In this document: one piece after another, positions 27,880-37,324 of the stretch | Layout: each line of letters begins with the position of its first letter | Position numbering within the stretch: position 1 is the first letter of the stretch | From: Cytophagales bacterium | Lineage (GTDB): Bacteria > Bacteroidota > Bacteroidia > Cytophagales > Thermoflexibacteraceae | DNA: 64,000 nucleotides | Direction: 5' to 3' | Assembly: GCA_004294445.1 (NCBI GenBank) | Contig: REAZ01000010.1 | Span: 58,796-122,795 of the forward strand | Notes under the pieces: model-generated | Databases searched by the model: none | What the model saw: the letters and a program-made list of their open reading frames with translations, nothing else | Told to the model about the DNA's origin: nothing | Program-made: the position numbers and the translations under genes

Positions 27880-29166
27880 ATGTCAAAAATAGCAGAACTG
27901 CACTATGACGGCAAAGTTTATCAGTTGCCAATAATAGAAGGAACAGAAAACGAATTAGCCTTAGACATCTCCAAATTGCGCGACCAATCAGGACTTGTTA
28001 CCTTAGATATAGGTTATAAAAATACGGGCGCAACCAGAAGTGCCATCACTTTTTTAGATGGGGACTTGGGAATACTGAGGTACAGAGGTTATTCTATTGA
28101 AGAATTGGCAGAAAAAGCATCCTATTTGGAAGTTGCTCATTTGCTTATCTATGGAGAGTTGCCAACCCAAACCGTCCTTGATAAGTTCAAAAAAGACATC
28201 ACCTTGCACACACTCGTACATGAAGATATGCGCAAGATTTTTGATGGCTTTCCTGCTTCAGCCCATCCTATGGGCGTACTTTCTTCTTTAGTATGTTCGC
28301 TTACAGCATTTTATCCCGCTTCGTTAAATCCAAATCGCAGCCCTGCTGCCGTAGATCTTACCATTACTCGTCTTTTGGCAAAAATGCCAACGATAGCGGC
28401 TTGGTCTTACAAGAATGAAATGGGACATCCCTTGAATTACCCTAATAATTCTTTGGATTATTGTGCGAACTTCTTGCACATGATGTTTGCCTATCCAACA
28501 GAACAATATGAGCCAGACCCTGTAGTAGTGGATGCGCTCAACAAATTGCTTATTCTTCATGCTGACCACGAGCAAAACTGCTCTACATCCACAGTACGTA
28601 TTGTTGGCTCTTCTCAGGCAAGTTTGTACTCTGCCGTTGCTGCGGGCATCAATGCTCTTTGGGGACCGCTGCATGGTGGGGCAAACCAAGAAGTAATAGA
28701 AATGTTGGAAATGATACAAGCAGACGGTGGAAATGTACAGAAATACATCGACAAGGCAAAAGATAAAAATGACACATTCCGTTTGATGGGCTTTGGACAT
28801 AGAGTATATAAAAACTTTGACCCAAGAGCAAAAATTATTAAAGTTGCTTGCGATAATATCCTCAACAAACTTGGCATTAATGACCCTATGCTTGAAATAG
28901 CTAAAAAATTGGAAGAAGCAGCACTCCAAGACCCCTATTTTGTTGAGAGAAAACTATATCCGAACGTGGACTTCTACTCTGGAATTATTTACAGAGCCAT
29001 TGGTATTCCTACTGAAATGTTTACGGTCATGTTTGCACTTGGTCGCCTCCCCGGTTGGATAGCTCAATGGAGAGAATTAAGCCTTGCCAAAGAGCCTATC
29101 GGCAGACCAAGACAAATATACATTGGCGAGAAAGAGAGAAAATATGTGGAGATAAGCAACAGATAA
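27880..29166 (+). CDS. gltA: citrate synthase
   Basis: Condenses acetyl-CoA and oxaloacetate to citrate, the entry step of the TCA cycle. The start at 27880 (MSKIAELHYDGKVYQLPIIE) gives 428 residues, the normal length of type II citrate synthases; an in-frame ATG 87 bases upstream adds an unrelated basic tail. Catalytic histidines are seen in LHADHEQNCSTS and GPLHGGANQEV, and the conserved LMGFGHRVYKNFDPRA precedes the catalytic Asp in LYPNVDFYSGI. It is a single gene followed by a hairpin. Confidence 0.96.
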   Translation: MSKIAELHYDGKVYQLPIIEGTENELALDISKLRDQSGLVTLDIGYKNTGATRSAITFLDGDLGILRYRGYSIEELAEKASYLEVAHLLIYGELPTQTVLDKFKKDITLHTLVHEDMRKIFDGFPASAHPMGVLSSLVCSLTAFYPASLNPNRSPAAVDLTITRLLAKMPTIAAWSYKNEMGHPLNYPNNSLDYCANFLHMMFAYPTEQYEPDPVVVDALNKLLILHADHEQNCSTSTVRIVGSSQASLYSAVAAGINALWGPLHGGANQEVIEMLEMIQADGGNVQKYIDKAKDKNDTFRLMGFGHRVYKNFDPRAKIIKVACDNILNKLGINDPMLEIAKKLEEAALQDPYFVERKLYPNVDFYSGIIYRAIGIPTEMFTVMFALGRLPGWIAQWRELSLAKEPIGRPRQIYIGEKERKYVEISNR

Positions 29167-29194
29167 AATAGTTATTTATAAACGTAATCTGAAA

Positions 29195-29235
29195 AGGGCA
29201 AGCTTTGTTTATTTAAATTAAATACAGCTTGTCCT
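29195..29235 (+). terminator. terminator of gltA
   Basis: AGGGCAAGCT (29195-29204) pairs with AGCTTGTCCT (29226-29235) with one wobble, 29 bases after the gltA stop. A T-rich stretch follows. Confidence 0.55.
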
Positions 29236-29260
29236 AGTTTGATTATTTTGAGTAGAGAGG

Positions 29261-29444
29261 TTTTATTATATTATACATAATAAATATTATATAACTTTTT
29301 GTAACTATATCATTATCAATGACTTACAAAATATTATTATGTATAATTGGTTTAACTGCCTATCTATCAATGAGTTAAGTACATTTCTTTTAAGTAAGTA
29401 AAAGTAATAAATATTCTTTATTACTTTTATTCTTTTGTGATTTA
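29261..29444 (-). repeat. 184-base dispersed noncoding repeat, copy B
   Basis: This is the inverted partner of 15127-15310, in the 413-base gap between gltA and yqgE. In both places the same end of the repeat faces the 3' end of the upstream gene (gltA here, the histidine kinase there). It contains a perfect 12-base hairpin (AAAAGTAATAAA / TTTATTACTTTT). There is no open frame. Outside the repeat, 29445-29579 shows nothing beyond AT-rich leader sequence. Confidence 0.75.
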
Positions 29445-29579
29445 AAATATCTATCTGTGTTGAATGGTAGTTATTAAATTTTTCATGATGCAATAATTTT
29501 ATCTCGACATATTACACAACTACAAATATTTATTTACGTTTGCTTAGGTAAACAAAAATGATACTTAGGAAAGATTTTT

Positions 29580-30161
29580 ATGATAGAACACCTCAATATC
29601 AACTTAAATGAAGACTTAACTGTCGATAGCGGATATTTACTTATCTCGGAGCCGTTCATGCCTGACCCCAATTTTGAGCGGTCTGTAGTGCTAATTTGTG
29701 AGCATAAGGAGAAAAGTGGCACTTTTGGCTTTGTCCTCAATAAGCCTACAGAAGTAAGTGTTGGAGAACTGATAGATTTGGAACTTCTTGAAAATAAAGC
29801 TTTTATAGGAGGTCCCGTGGAGCAAAATACGCTACATTTCATTCATACTTTTGATACTATCGAGGACGCTACTCCGCTCGGCAATGGTGTGTATTGGGGC
29901 GGCAACTTCGACCAAGTGCGTGTTTATGCGGATAGCAAGATTATCAGCTCGACAAATTGTCGGTTTTTTATGGGCTATAGCGGATGGGGTAAAAAACAAT
30001 TAGATAGTGAGCTGGAGCAGAATGCTTGGATTATTTGCAAAATAGACCTAAATATTATTTTCCAAACTCACCCCCAAGAACTTTGGCGAACTATCTTGAG
30101 GCGTATGGGAGGGAAATACAAGGCTTTTGCCCATTTCCCAGACGACCACCACCTAAATTGA
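29580..30161 (+). CDS. YqgE/AlgH family protein
   Basis: Member of the UPF0301/DUF179 family (YqgE/AlgH), small conserved proteins of unknown biochemical role. The 193 residues show GYLLISEPFMPDPNFERSVV (about 18-37), TFGFVLNKPTEVSV (about 48-61), FIGGPVEQNTLHFIH (about 76-90) and FFMGYSGWGKKQLDSELEQN (about 128-147), all family hallmarks. In many genomes yqgE neighbours ruvX; here ruvX is 10 kb away. It converges on the next gene with a 9-base overlap. Confidence 0.92.
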   Translation: MIEHLNINLNEDLTVDSGYLLISEPFMPDPNFERSVVLICEHKEKSGTFGFVLNKPTEVSVGELIDLELLENKAFIGGPVEQNTLHFIHTFDTIEDATPLGNGVYWGGNFDQVRVYADSKIISSTNCRFFMGYSGWGKKQLDSELEQNAWIICKIDLNIIFQTHPQELWRTILRRMGGKYKAFAHFPDDHHLN

Positions 30162-30947
30162 TTTCACTATTTCTATTATTTTACTTTTTATTTTCTGATA
30201 AAGAGAAGGTTGTTTTATGATTCCTGCTTTTCCTCTCGGCTGATATACAGCTCTGATGGTATCTATCAGGGCTTTTTCTTCGGCATTTTTCGGATTTTTC
30301 TTTACAAATAAGTAATCACAGGCTGCATTAAAAGAGTACATATAGCCCGTCCAGCCTATCTGCTCGAACCCTAAACCTTCCAGATACTTACATACCTCGG
30401 AGTCTATGACTACACCCTTGTACATGGGGTAGCGAAAAGCCTCTATCTCTAAGCCAATACAGTCAGTCTTTAGCCAATTTTCTGCCCCTTTGAGTACGTA
30501 ATACTCTCCACTTTGTGTATCACTTTTCAGAAAATTGAATTTAATAGCTTCTTTCCCAGCATTTTGCAAACTTGTATTTACCTCTTTTAGTACAGTATCT
30601 ATTTTTTTAACAGGTAGTTTTTCAGTACGTTTGATTATAGTTCGCTCATGCCAAGTATCATTAAATTTTATATTTCCCTCTTTCCTTATCTGCTCAAAGT
30701 TTTCTTTTACCCACTCATAATTTGGCTCCAAAAGCGAAGAACCCTGCCCAATACTGCCAATAATATACAAATTTCCTTCCCCGTCATAGTCCCAAATAGC
30801 CGTATTGTATTTAATGAGTTTTTCACCAAAAATTGGCTTTTCATTCGGTTCAAAAGTAAGGGCAAAGTCTATTTTGTCTTGGTGCTTTTTCCAAGGAATA
30901 TCAAAACCATCTAATGCACCTACATCTATGATGTTTATTTTCTGCAT
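30153..30947 (-). CDS. FkbM family methyltransferase
   Basis: SAM-dependent methyltransferase of 264 residues. The SAM motif is NIIDVGALDGFDIPW at the N terminus (4-18). The conserved FkbM middle and C-terminal parts include KKIDTVLKEV, FLKSDTQSGEYYVLKGAENW (the acidic-QG-type motif, about 141-160) and CIGLEIEAFRYPMYKGV. Such enzymes often O-methylate sugars or secondary metabolites. No glycan cluster surrounds it. The 3' end overlaps yqgE by 9 bases. Confidence 0.82.
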   Translation of the reverse strand: MQKINIIDVGALDGFDIPWKKHQDKIDFALTFEPNEKPIFGEKLIKYNTAIWDYDGEGNLYIIGSIGQGSSLLEPNYEWVKENFEQIRKEGNIKFNDTWHERTIIKRTEKLPVKKIDTVLKEVNTSLQNAGKEAIKFNFLKSDTQSGEYYVLKGAENWLKTDCIGLEIEAFRYPMYKGVVIDSEVCKYLEGLGFEQIGWTGYMYSFNAACDYLFVKKNPKNAEEKALIDTIRAVYQPRGKAGIIKQPSLYQKIKSKIIEIVKSI

Positions 30948-31062
30948 ATTAGCTAAATTAAGTAGTTATCAGTTTTTTTATGTGTGTTTAATACAATTTG
31001 CATAGTACAAAGTTATAATTTTTTGCGAAAGATTATAACTCAGGTAGAGCATCAAGCCTCCC

Positions 31063-32448
31063 CTACTCTACCAATTTTCTTACAATTTCCTCAAAATCTA
31101 AGTTCTGCCAAGTAGCTTCTATGTCAGGTCTTTGCATTATTTCTGCCATGATTTTATCCTGCTTTTTCCCCATTGCCAACGCCTCCGAATAGCGCATGGG
31201 CGGCACTCCGCTTTTGGGACTAAAAGTTACCATGCTATACAATGGAATCCATTTTTCGGGATAAAGTTCATTAATTTTTGCCTCTATTTTTTTGCGAAGT
31301 AAAAATTTGGGGTCACCTACTAAGTCCCTCATTTCTACAAAGTTATTGAGGGCAAGCTCACAAATGGCATCTGCATCGGGTAGGCGGCTTTCTTGGTATT
31401 CTTGAAGGCTTGTTTCCCAAATATCCATATTTTTTTCTAAAATTTCGTTCAATACATAGCAATCCTCAAAACCTGCGTTCATGCCTTGTCCATAAAAAGG
31501 CACGATTGCATGTGCGGCATCGCCTATGAGGGCTACTTCCGCCTTGTATATCCAAGGATTAGCTTTTACCATCACCAAAGACGAAGTTGGGTTGGTAAAA
31601 AAATCTTCGGTAACATCAGCAATATGCGGAATGATGTCTGGGAAGTAGGTCTGAAAAAAGCTAATAGCCTCTTTGTCAGTCTTTACGGACTCAAACGAAG
31701 GCTCTCCTTTGTAAGGGAGAAACAGTGTGCAAGTGAAACTTCCATCTGTATTTGGCAGGGCTATGAGCATAAAATTGCCGCGAGGCCATATATGCAAGGC
31801 GTTTTTTTCCAAGCGGTGCGAGCCATCTGCCGCCGCAGGAATAGTTAGTTCTTTGTAGCCATAATCAAGGTAGGTTTGGGAATAATTGAACCTATCTGTT
31901 TTTTGCATAGCCAAGCGAATAGGCGAAAAAGCACCATCAGAACCGAAAATAAAGTCAGCAGTAATTGAATAAATTTCCCCTTCGGTAGCAGATTGCTGCC
32001 CAGTCAAGCCATTTTCTGTATTTTCCAATGTAATTACTTTATTCTCCAAATCTACTTCTATACATTTTTGGTTGAAGTAAAAGCGTACATCTGATTGATT
32101 TTCAGCATAATTAATAAGTTCTATGTTAAGCAATGCTCTCGATACAGAGTAAATAGCCTGCCCATCTTTGCCATAAGCCTGAAAGGTGAGATTACCCTGC
32201 ACATCATGCATCATACGTCCGTTCATAGGAATCGCTATTTCTCTGATTTTAGCATCAATCCCTGCTTTGGCTAATGCCTGCCAGCCTCTATCGCTCAGTG
32301 CCAAATTGATAGAACGTCCACCAATATAACCTTTTTTGCGGGGGTCTGGTCGTCGCTCATAAACCTCTACTTTATAGCCCCTATCTGAAAGATAAATAGC
32401 TAATAATGAGCCTACTAAGCCCGCACCAAGTATTGTAATATTTTTCAT
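31063..32448 (-). CDS. kmo: kynurenine 3-monooxygenase
   Basis: FAD- and NADPH-dependent enzyme hydroxylating L-kynurenine to 3-hydroxykynurenine in tryptophan breakdown or de novo NAD synthesis. The 461 residues show the FAD motif GAGLVGSLLAIYLSDRGY (8-25), the kmo-typical GGRSINLALSDRGWQALAK (about 43-61), and GDAAHAIVPFYGQGMNAGF (about 309-327). The C-terminal helical part is short and needs no membrane anchor, as in bacterial KMOs. No other kynurenine-pathway gene is in the window. Confidence 0.92.
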   Translation of the reverse strand: MKNITILGAGLVGSLLAIYLSDRGYKVEVYERRPDPRKKGYIGGRSINLALSDRGWQALAKAGIDAKIREIAIPMNGRMMHDVQGNLTFQAYGKDGQAIYSVSRALLNIELINYAENQSDVRFYFNQKCIEVDLENKVITLENTENGLTGQQSATEGEIYSITADFIFGSDGAFSPIRLAMQKTDRFNYSQTYLDYGYKELTIPAAADGSHRLEKNALHIWPRGNFMLIALPNTDGSFTCTLFLPYKGEPSFESVKTDKEAISFFQTYFPDIIPHIADVTEDFFTNPTSSLVMVKANPWIYKAEVALIGDAAHAIVPFYGQGMNAGFEDCYVLNEILEKNMDIWETSLQEYQESRLPDADAICELALNNFVEMRDLVGDPKFLLRKKIEAKINELYPEKWIPLYSMVTFSPKSGVPPMRYSEALAMGKKQDKIMAEIMQRPDIEATWQNLDFEEIVRKLVE

Positions 32449-32545
32449 TTATTTTTTTCTTTGTAAAACTTCCCAAATATAATCAAAAATTTAAAACACT
32501 TTATTTTTACCAACTGTTTATCAAATACATCAATCAATCAAATAA

Positions 32546-33256
32546 ATGTTAGATTTCAAAGGCAAAAACATACTCATTGTAGGGGCAAGTTCGGGCATAG
32601 GCTACGAATTAGCAAAAACGTTAATAGCAAGCGGCGCAAACGTAATTTCTGCATCCCGCAACGCCCCTCCCGATTTGGCAGTAAAGCACCTCACTTTTGA
32701 CCTACTTACTGATAGCGGTAGCGAATTGGCAAGCATTCCACAGTTGGACGGCGTGGCTTACTGCGTAGGCAGTATTAATTTGAAGCCATTTGGCAGGCTT
32801 TCTCAAGACGATTTTCTCAAAGATTATCAGTTGAATGTCTTAGGAGCCGTCAAAGTTATTCAGCAGACTATCAATGCTTTAAAAAAATCTGATACATCAA
32901 GTGTCGTACTTTTCAGCACTGTAGCCGTTGCAGTAGGTATGAATTATCATGCAAGTATTGCCGCCGCAAAAGGAGCCGTAGAGGGCCTGGCGAAGTCGCT
33001 TGCTGCGGAGTTTGCAGTCAATAAGGTCAGATTCAATGTGATAGCTCCCTCACTCACAGATACGCCTTTGGCAAAAAACTTACTTTCCTCACCTGAAAAG
33101 AAAGATACTTCTGCCAAAAGACACCCGCTTGGCAGAGTAGGAATACCTTCGGACATAGCAAGTGCGGCTGCTTTCTTATTGTCAGACCAAGCAAGCTGGG
33201 TGAGTGGGCAAGTTATTGGCATAGATGGTGGCATGAGTACCTTAAAGCCTCTATAA
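32546..33256 (+). CDS. short-chain dehydrogenase/reductase family protein, atypical active site
   Basis: Rossmann-fold protein of 236 residues. The nucleotide motif is ILIVGASSGIGYELAK (9-24), a cofactor-sugar region is ISASRNAPP, and the C terminus is ASWVSGQVIGIDGGMSTL. The usual catalytic Y-x3-K is not present: the region reads MNYHASIAAAKGAVEG, placing the Tyr eight residues before the Lys. A subfamily with this HASxAAAK motif exists and often neighbours folE or photolyase genes, so a role in reduced-pterin metabolism is possible. It lies 201 bases upstream of the pterin genes on the same strand. Confidence 0.75.
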   Translation: MLDFKGKNILIVGASSGIGYELAKTLIASGANVISASRNAPPDLAVKHLTFDLLTDSGSELASIPQLDGVAYCVGSINLKPFGRLSQDDFLKDYQLNVLGAVKVIQQTINALKKSDTSSVVLFSTVAVAVGMNYHASIAAAKGAVEGLAKSLAAEFAVNKVRFNVIAPSLTDTPLAKNLLSSPEKKDTSAKRHPLGRVGIPSDIASAAAFLLSDQASWVSGQVIGIDGGMSTLKPL

Positions 33257-33457
33257 TTTTTATTTCAAAATGAACATTTTACGATAAAATATGTTCTAAC
33301 AAATAGGTGCAAGCAATAAAAATAACTAACATTTTTTAAAGATAGGTCTGTCCTTCTATTTTTCTTAGAAGCCATTACAGACGAAATCATAATTTTATTA
33401 GGGAAAGGCAAGAAATTACCTAATAATAAGTCATTATTTTTTTAACAAAATCAAAAC

Positions 33458-33877
33458 ATGAAAACTTCTGTATTCCGCAAGGAACACTTTAATGCAGCAC
33501 ACCGCTTGCATAATCCGCATTGGTCGCCTCAAAAAAATGAGCAAATATTCGGCAAATGCAACAATCCTAATTTTCATGGTCATAATTATGACCTCATTGT
33601 GCAGGTAATAGGAGAAATAGACCCCGAAACGGGCTATGTGATGGATATGAAAGTATTGAGCGATATCATCAAAGAAAATATATTAGACCGCTTTGACCAT
33701 AAAAACTTGAACATGGAAGTTTCTGAATTTCAGAATCTTAACCCAACTGCCGAAAATATAGCATTGGTCATTTGGCAGATTTTAAAAGAGAAAATAAACA
33801 CACTCATAAACCCCAATTTAGCAATCAAAGTAAAACTTTATGAAACAGAACGAAACTTTGTTGAAGTCCCTGCTTAA
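33458..33877 (+). CDS. 6-pyruvoyl/6-carboxy-tetrahydropterin synthase family protein
   Basis: Acts on dihydroneopterin triphosphate, made by the FolE encoded next. The 139 residues show the zinc ligands in HFNAAHRLHN and HGHNYDL, YVMDMKVLSDIIKENI and FDHKNLN, and ETERNFVEV at the C terminus. The cysteine motif is C-x5-HGH (KCNNPNFHGHNY), as in animal PTPS, and not the C-x3-HGH usual for QueD. That favours 6-pyruvoyltetrahydropterin (biopterin-type) synthesis over queuosine, but annotation pipelines would call it QueD-like. It overlaps folE. Confidence 0.85.
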   Translation: MKTSVFRKEHFNAAHRLHNPHWSPQKNEQIFGKCNNPNFHGHNYDLIVQVIGEIDPETGYVMDMKVLSDIIKENILDRFDHKNLNMEVSEFQNLNPTAENIALVIWQILKEKINTLINPNLAIKVKLYETERNFVEVPA

Positions 33878-34565
33878 TGGCAACGGAAACAAGTCAACCA
33901 TACAAAATCATTCACACGACGAGATGGGAGATGAGCATGTGCTAACGGCTCTCAACACGCCTATCAGGGAAGATGCATTCCAACTCGATGACGAACTGAA
34001 AATTGAATTGATAGAAAAGCATTTCGAGCAAATTATGCACGTTTTGGGCTTAGATTTGACTGACGATAGCCTAAAAGGTACACCGCACCGAGTAGCAAAA
34101 ATGTACGTAAAAGAAATTTTTGGTGGGTTAAACCCTCAAAATAAGCCAAAAATGACACTTTTTGACAATCATTATCAGTATAGTCAGATGTTAGTAGAAA
34201 AAAATATTACTTTTTATTCTACTTGCGAACATCATTTTGTCCCTATCTTTGGCAAGGCACATATTGCCTATTTTTCGGGAGGTAAGGTAATTGGACTTTC
34301 CAAACTCAATCGGATTGTGCAGTATTTTTCAAAGCGTCCGCAAGTCCAAGAACGACTCACAAATCAGATTGGAGAAGAATTGAAAAGGGCATTAGGCACT
34401 GAAGACGTTGCCGTAGTAATGGATGCCTATCACCTTTGCGTAGCTTCTCGCGGTGTCCAAGATACTAATAGTAGTACCGTAACGGCATTTTTTTCTGGCA
34501 AATTTGAAAATGAAAATACGAAAGCAGAATTTCTGAAGTATCTGGAAATGAAAACTGCCAACTAA
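33840..34565 (+). CDS. folE: GTP cyclohydrolase I
   Basis: Converts GTP to 7,8-dihydroneopterin triphosphate, the first step to folate and biopterin. The 241 residues show DDSLKGTPHRVAKMYVKEIF (about 80-99), the zinc/catalytic segment FYSTCEHHFVPIFGKAHIAY (about 122-141), VIGLSKLNRIVQYFSKRPQVQ and YHLCVASRGVQDTNS with the second cysteine. The first ATG (33840) overlaps the PTPS gene by 38 bases; an internal ATG at 33924 would start after it. The overlap argues for joint translation of two consecutive pathway enzymes. Confidence 0.95.
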   Translation: MKQNETLLKSLLNGNGNKSTIQNHSHDEMGDEHVLTALNTPIREDAFQLDDELKIELIEKHFEQIMHVLGLDLTDDSLKGTPHRVAKMYVKEIFGGLNPQNKPKMTLFDNHYQYSQMLVEKNITFYSTCEHHFVPIFGKAHIAYFSGGKVIGLSKLNRIVQYFSKRPQVQERLTNQIGEELKRALGTEDVAVVMDAYHLCVASRGVQDTNSSTVTAFFSGKFENENTKAEFLKYLEMKTAN

Positions 34566-34568
34566 AAT

Positions 34569-35741
34569 ATGATAAAGTTAAAATCTTTGTGGAAAAGTCC
34601 TGAAAATCAGATATATGCACTTGGTTGGCAATGGATGGTAGGCGTGGATACGCTCCAATACATTACAGGAGATATAGTAGAAATTTCTGAAGAGGAGGCA
34701 AATAACTATGCGCAGGCAGCAAATGAACTTTATGAAATGTATGTTGCCGCAGGGCAGTATGTTATTGATAATCATTTATTTAGCCAACTTGCTATTCCTG
34801 AAAATTTAATAGAAACAATTAAGTATTCGTGGGAAAACGAAAGGCATTTGCACCTCTACGGTAGGTTTGACCTAAGCGGCGGCACAGATGGTATGCCCAT
34901 CAAACTTATTGAATTTAATGCAGATACTGCTACTTGCATTCCCGAAACGGGGGTAGTACAGTGGGCGCATCTCAAAGCAAATGGTTTGGACGATACGTGG
35001 CAGTTCAACTCGCTTTATGATATGCTTAAGGCAAATTTTGAACGACTCAAAGACCTTAATGCCGACCTATTGCCAACTTTGCTCATTTCTACCATGAAAG
35101 ACTATCCCGAAGACGAAACAAACGTGCAAGTGCTTGGGGAGGCAGCAAAAGAGGCGGGTTTCGAGGTGGCTTACTGCCATGTAGAAGACGTGCAGTTTTC
35201 TGCCGAAGAAGGTATTTATACGCATGACCATTTTGATAATTTTTATCATTTCAATTTTTGGTTTAAGCTCGTCCCTTGGGAATACATAGCCTACGACGAG
35301 CCTGAACTTATGGATATTCTGAATAAAATAGTTTTAAATGAGAAGGCTATCGTTTTAAATCCAGCTTATACGCTCCTTTTCCAATCAAAAGGCATTTTAA
35401 AAATATTATGGGATTTATTCCCTAATCACCCGCTTTTATTGGAAACGAGTGATAAACCTTTGAAAAACAAGATGTATTGCGTAGAAAAATCACTTTTTGG
35501 CAGAGAAGGTGCAAACATCAGGATTTTAAATAGCGGCGAAGAAACGGTAGCAGAACGGGACGGGGATTATGCTCATTACCCCAAAATTTACCAAGATTAT
35601 GTAGAGTTTTTGCGTGATTATCAGGGTAATTGTTATCAGGCGGGTGTGTTTTTTGCTTACGAAGCCGCTGCTGTTGGATTCAGAAGAGGTGGCAGAATCT
35701 TAGACAATACTGCACAGTTTGTAGGACATCTAATAAGCTGA
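34569..35741 (+). CDS. glutathionylspermidine synthase family ATP-grasp protein
   Basis: ATP-grasp ligase of 390 residues similar to the C-terminal synthetase half of glutathionylspermidine synthase and to YgiC/YjfC. It shows HLYGRFDLSGGTDGMPIKLI and EFNADTATCIPETGVVQW (about 95-132), FWFKLVPWEYIAYDEPELMD (about 232-251), LLFQSKGILKILWDLFPNHP and YCVEKSLFGREGANIRIL (about 304-321). There is no amidase half. The true substrates are unknown for this subfamily. It begins 3 bases after the folE stop, so it is probably in the same operon. Confidence 0.85.
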   Translation: MIKLKSLWKSPENQIYALGWQWMVGVDTLQYITGDIVEISEEEANNYAQAANELYEMYVAAGQYVIDNHLFSQLAIPENLIETIKYSWENERHLHLYGRFDLSGGTDGMPIKLIEFNADTATCIPETGVVQWAHLKANGLDDTWQFNSLYDMLKANFERLKDLNADLLPTLLISTMKDYPEDETNVQVLGEAAKEAGFEVAYCHVEDVQFSAEEGIYTHDHFDNFYHFNFWFKLVPWEYIAYDEPELMDILNKIVLNEKAIVLNPAYTLLFQSKGILKILWDLFPNHPLLLETSDKPLKNKMYCVEKSLFGREGANIRILNSGEETVAERDGDYAHYPKIYQDYVEFLRDYQGNCYQAGVFFAYEAAAVGFRRGGRILDNTAQFVGHLIS

Positions 35742-35745
35742 TAAG

Positions 35746-35836
35746 AAGAACTTAAACGCCAAGAGATTTTCTTGAAATCATTTGGGTTTAAGTTCTTTTA
35801 AACATTCAATTTATTTGCATTGTGGGCAAATAAATT
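35746..35836. terminator. two hairpins between converging transcripts
   Basis: The first hairpin pairs AAGAACTTAAAC (35746-35757) with GTTTAAGTTCTT (35786-35797). The second pairs AATTTATTTGC (35808-35818) with GCAAATAAATT (35826-35836). Both arms are perfect. They separate the glutathionylspermidine-synthase-like gene from xylA. Confidence 0.65.
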
Positions 35837-35844
35837 AATTTTGA

Positions 35845-37182
35845 CTACCTAATATACTGATTGATAATATTTTCAAAAAGTTCTTGCTTGCCGCTTTTCT
35901 GCATGGGTTCGCCGCTTTCTATAGCTATTTTGTGTAGGTCAGTAAGCGTGAGTCTGCCTTCTTCAAACTCTTTGCCCTTGCCACTGTCATAAGAACTATA
36001 GCGTTCAGCTCTTAGTTTTTTGTATGGAGATTTTTCCAAAATATTATGTGCTATGAGCAATGCTCTTGCGAAAGTATCCATACCGCCAATGTGTGCATAG
36101 AATAGGTCTTCCAAGTCTGTGGAATTTCTACGAGTTTTGGCATCGAAGTTTACACCTCCGTTAGCAAAACCGCCTGCTTCCAAAATAACAAGCATTGCTT
36201 CGGTAAGTTCGAACAGATTAGTTGGGAATTGGTCGGTATCCCAGCCATTTTGCTCATCACCTCGGTTGGCATCTATACTGCCAAATAGTCCTGCATTTGC
36301 AGCGGTCTGCAATTCGTGAGCAAAAGTATGATTTGCCAAAGTTGCATGATTGGTTTCTAAGTTGAACCTAAAATCCTTTTCTAAGCCATACTGACGTAAG
36401 AAAGTAATGACCGTAGCCACGTCATAGTCGTATTGGTGCTTAGTAGGCTCGCAGGGTTTTGGCTCGATAAGAAAATCGCCTCTGAAACCCATTTTTCTAC
36501 CATAATCTCTTGCTATCTGTAGGAAACGCCCCAAATGCTCAATTTCGCGTTTCATGTCGGTATTGAGCAAAGAAAGGTAGCCCTCTCTCCCACCCCAAAA
36601 CACATAGTTAGCCCCACCCAATTCAATGGTAACATCTATCATATCTTTTACCCTTGCCCCAGCGTGAGCAAGTACTTGAAAATCAGGATTTGTAGCTGCC
36701 CCATTCATATACCTTGGGTGAGAAAATAGGTTAGAAGTCCCCCAAAGTAGCTTTACACCTGATGCTTTTTGCTTTTCTTTGGCATAGTCCACCATAGTTC
36801 TCATTCTCTTTTCAGATTCCAAAATAGTAGTCGCTTCATCTACCACATCTACATCATGGAAGCAGTAAAAAGGAATCCCCATTTTTGATACAAACTCAAA
36901 AGCAGCATCCATTCGCTCTTTGGCAAGAGCCACAGGATTTTGCTGCACCGCCCAAGGGAAGTCCTTAGTACCTACACCAAAGGGGTCAGCCCCTGTGCCG
37001 CAGAAGGAATGCCAATAGGCAACTGAAAAACGCAAATGGTCTTTCATAGTCTTGCCACCTACCAATCTGTTTTCATCATAGTATTTGTATGACATAGGGT
37101 TATCGGAATCTGCACCCTCATAGCTCACTTTTTCTACAAAGGGGAAATAAGTTTTATCTCCAACTGTTACATTGATTGACAT
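35845..37182 (-). CDS. xylA: xylose isomerase
   Basis: Metal-dependent TIM-barrel enzyme interconverting D-xylose and D-xylulose. The 445 residues (class II length) show [19 protein letters not shown] (about 51-69), [12 protein letters not shown] with the catalytic His/Asp (about 100-111), [20 protein letters not shown] (metal Glu, about 230-249), [18 protein letters not shown] and [20 protein letters not shown] (metal Asp residues, about 292-311). It is a single gene; no xylulokinase or xylose transporter is adjacent. Confidence 0.96.
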   Translation of the reverse strand: MSINVTVGDKTYFPFVEKVSYEGADSDNPMSYKYYDENRLVGGKTMKDHLRFSVAYWHSFCGTGADPFGVGTKDFPWAVQQNPVALAKERMDAAFEFVSKMGIPFYCFHDVDVVDEATTILESEKRMRTMVDYAKEKQKASGVKLLWGTSNLFSHPRYMNGAATNPDFQVLAHAGARVKDMIDVTIELGGANYVFWGGREGYLSLLNTDMKREIEHLGRFLQIARDYGRKMGFRGDFLIEPKPCEPTKHQYDYDVATVITFLRQYGLEKDFRFNLETNHATLANHTFAHELQTAANAGLFGSIDANRGDEQNGWDTDQFPTNLFELTEAMLVILEAGGFANGGVNFDAKTRRNSTDLEDLFYAHIGGMDTFARALLIAHNILEKSPYKKLRAERYSSYDSGKGKEFEEGRLTLTDLHKIAIESGEPMQKSGKQELFENIINQYIR

Positions 37183-37301
37183 AATTTTTTATTATTTTAG
37201 TTACAATTTTTAATTTCTTATTTTTCAGTTCGCAAAGTAAATAAAAAGGCATTTGTATTTCTAATTTTTGTTTGTTTTTTTCAAACGATTGCATAATACA
37301 T

Positions 37302-37324
37302 AAATATTTGATTATCAAATATTT
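37302..37324. promoter_or_regulatory. 23-base palindrome upstream of xylA
   Basis: AAATATTTGA and TCAAATATTT form perfect arms about TTA, 120 bases upstream of the xylA start and 164 bases upstream of recN. It may be an operator or a plain AT-rich palindrome. The rest of the 305-base divergent gap (37183-37487) has only a small TGCCG/CGGCA hairpin near 37358. Confidence 0.35.

Noticed and set aside
32546..33256. Sepiapterin reductase as a firm call for the SDR gene
   Set aside because: The Y-x3-K active-site motif is missing, so the role is left open despite the pterin neighbours.
33257..33457. Possible riboswitch (preQ1-like) ahead of the PTPS gene
   Set aside because: Only a weak TTATTAGG/CCTAATAA hairpin is present; no preQ1 aptamer features can be matched.
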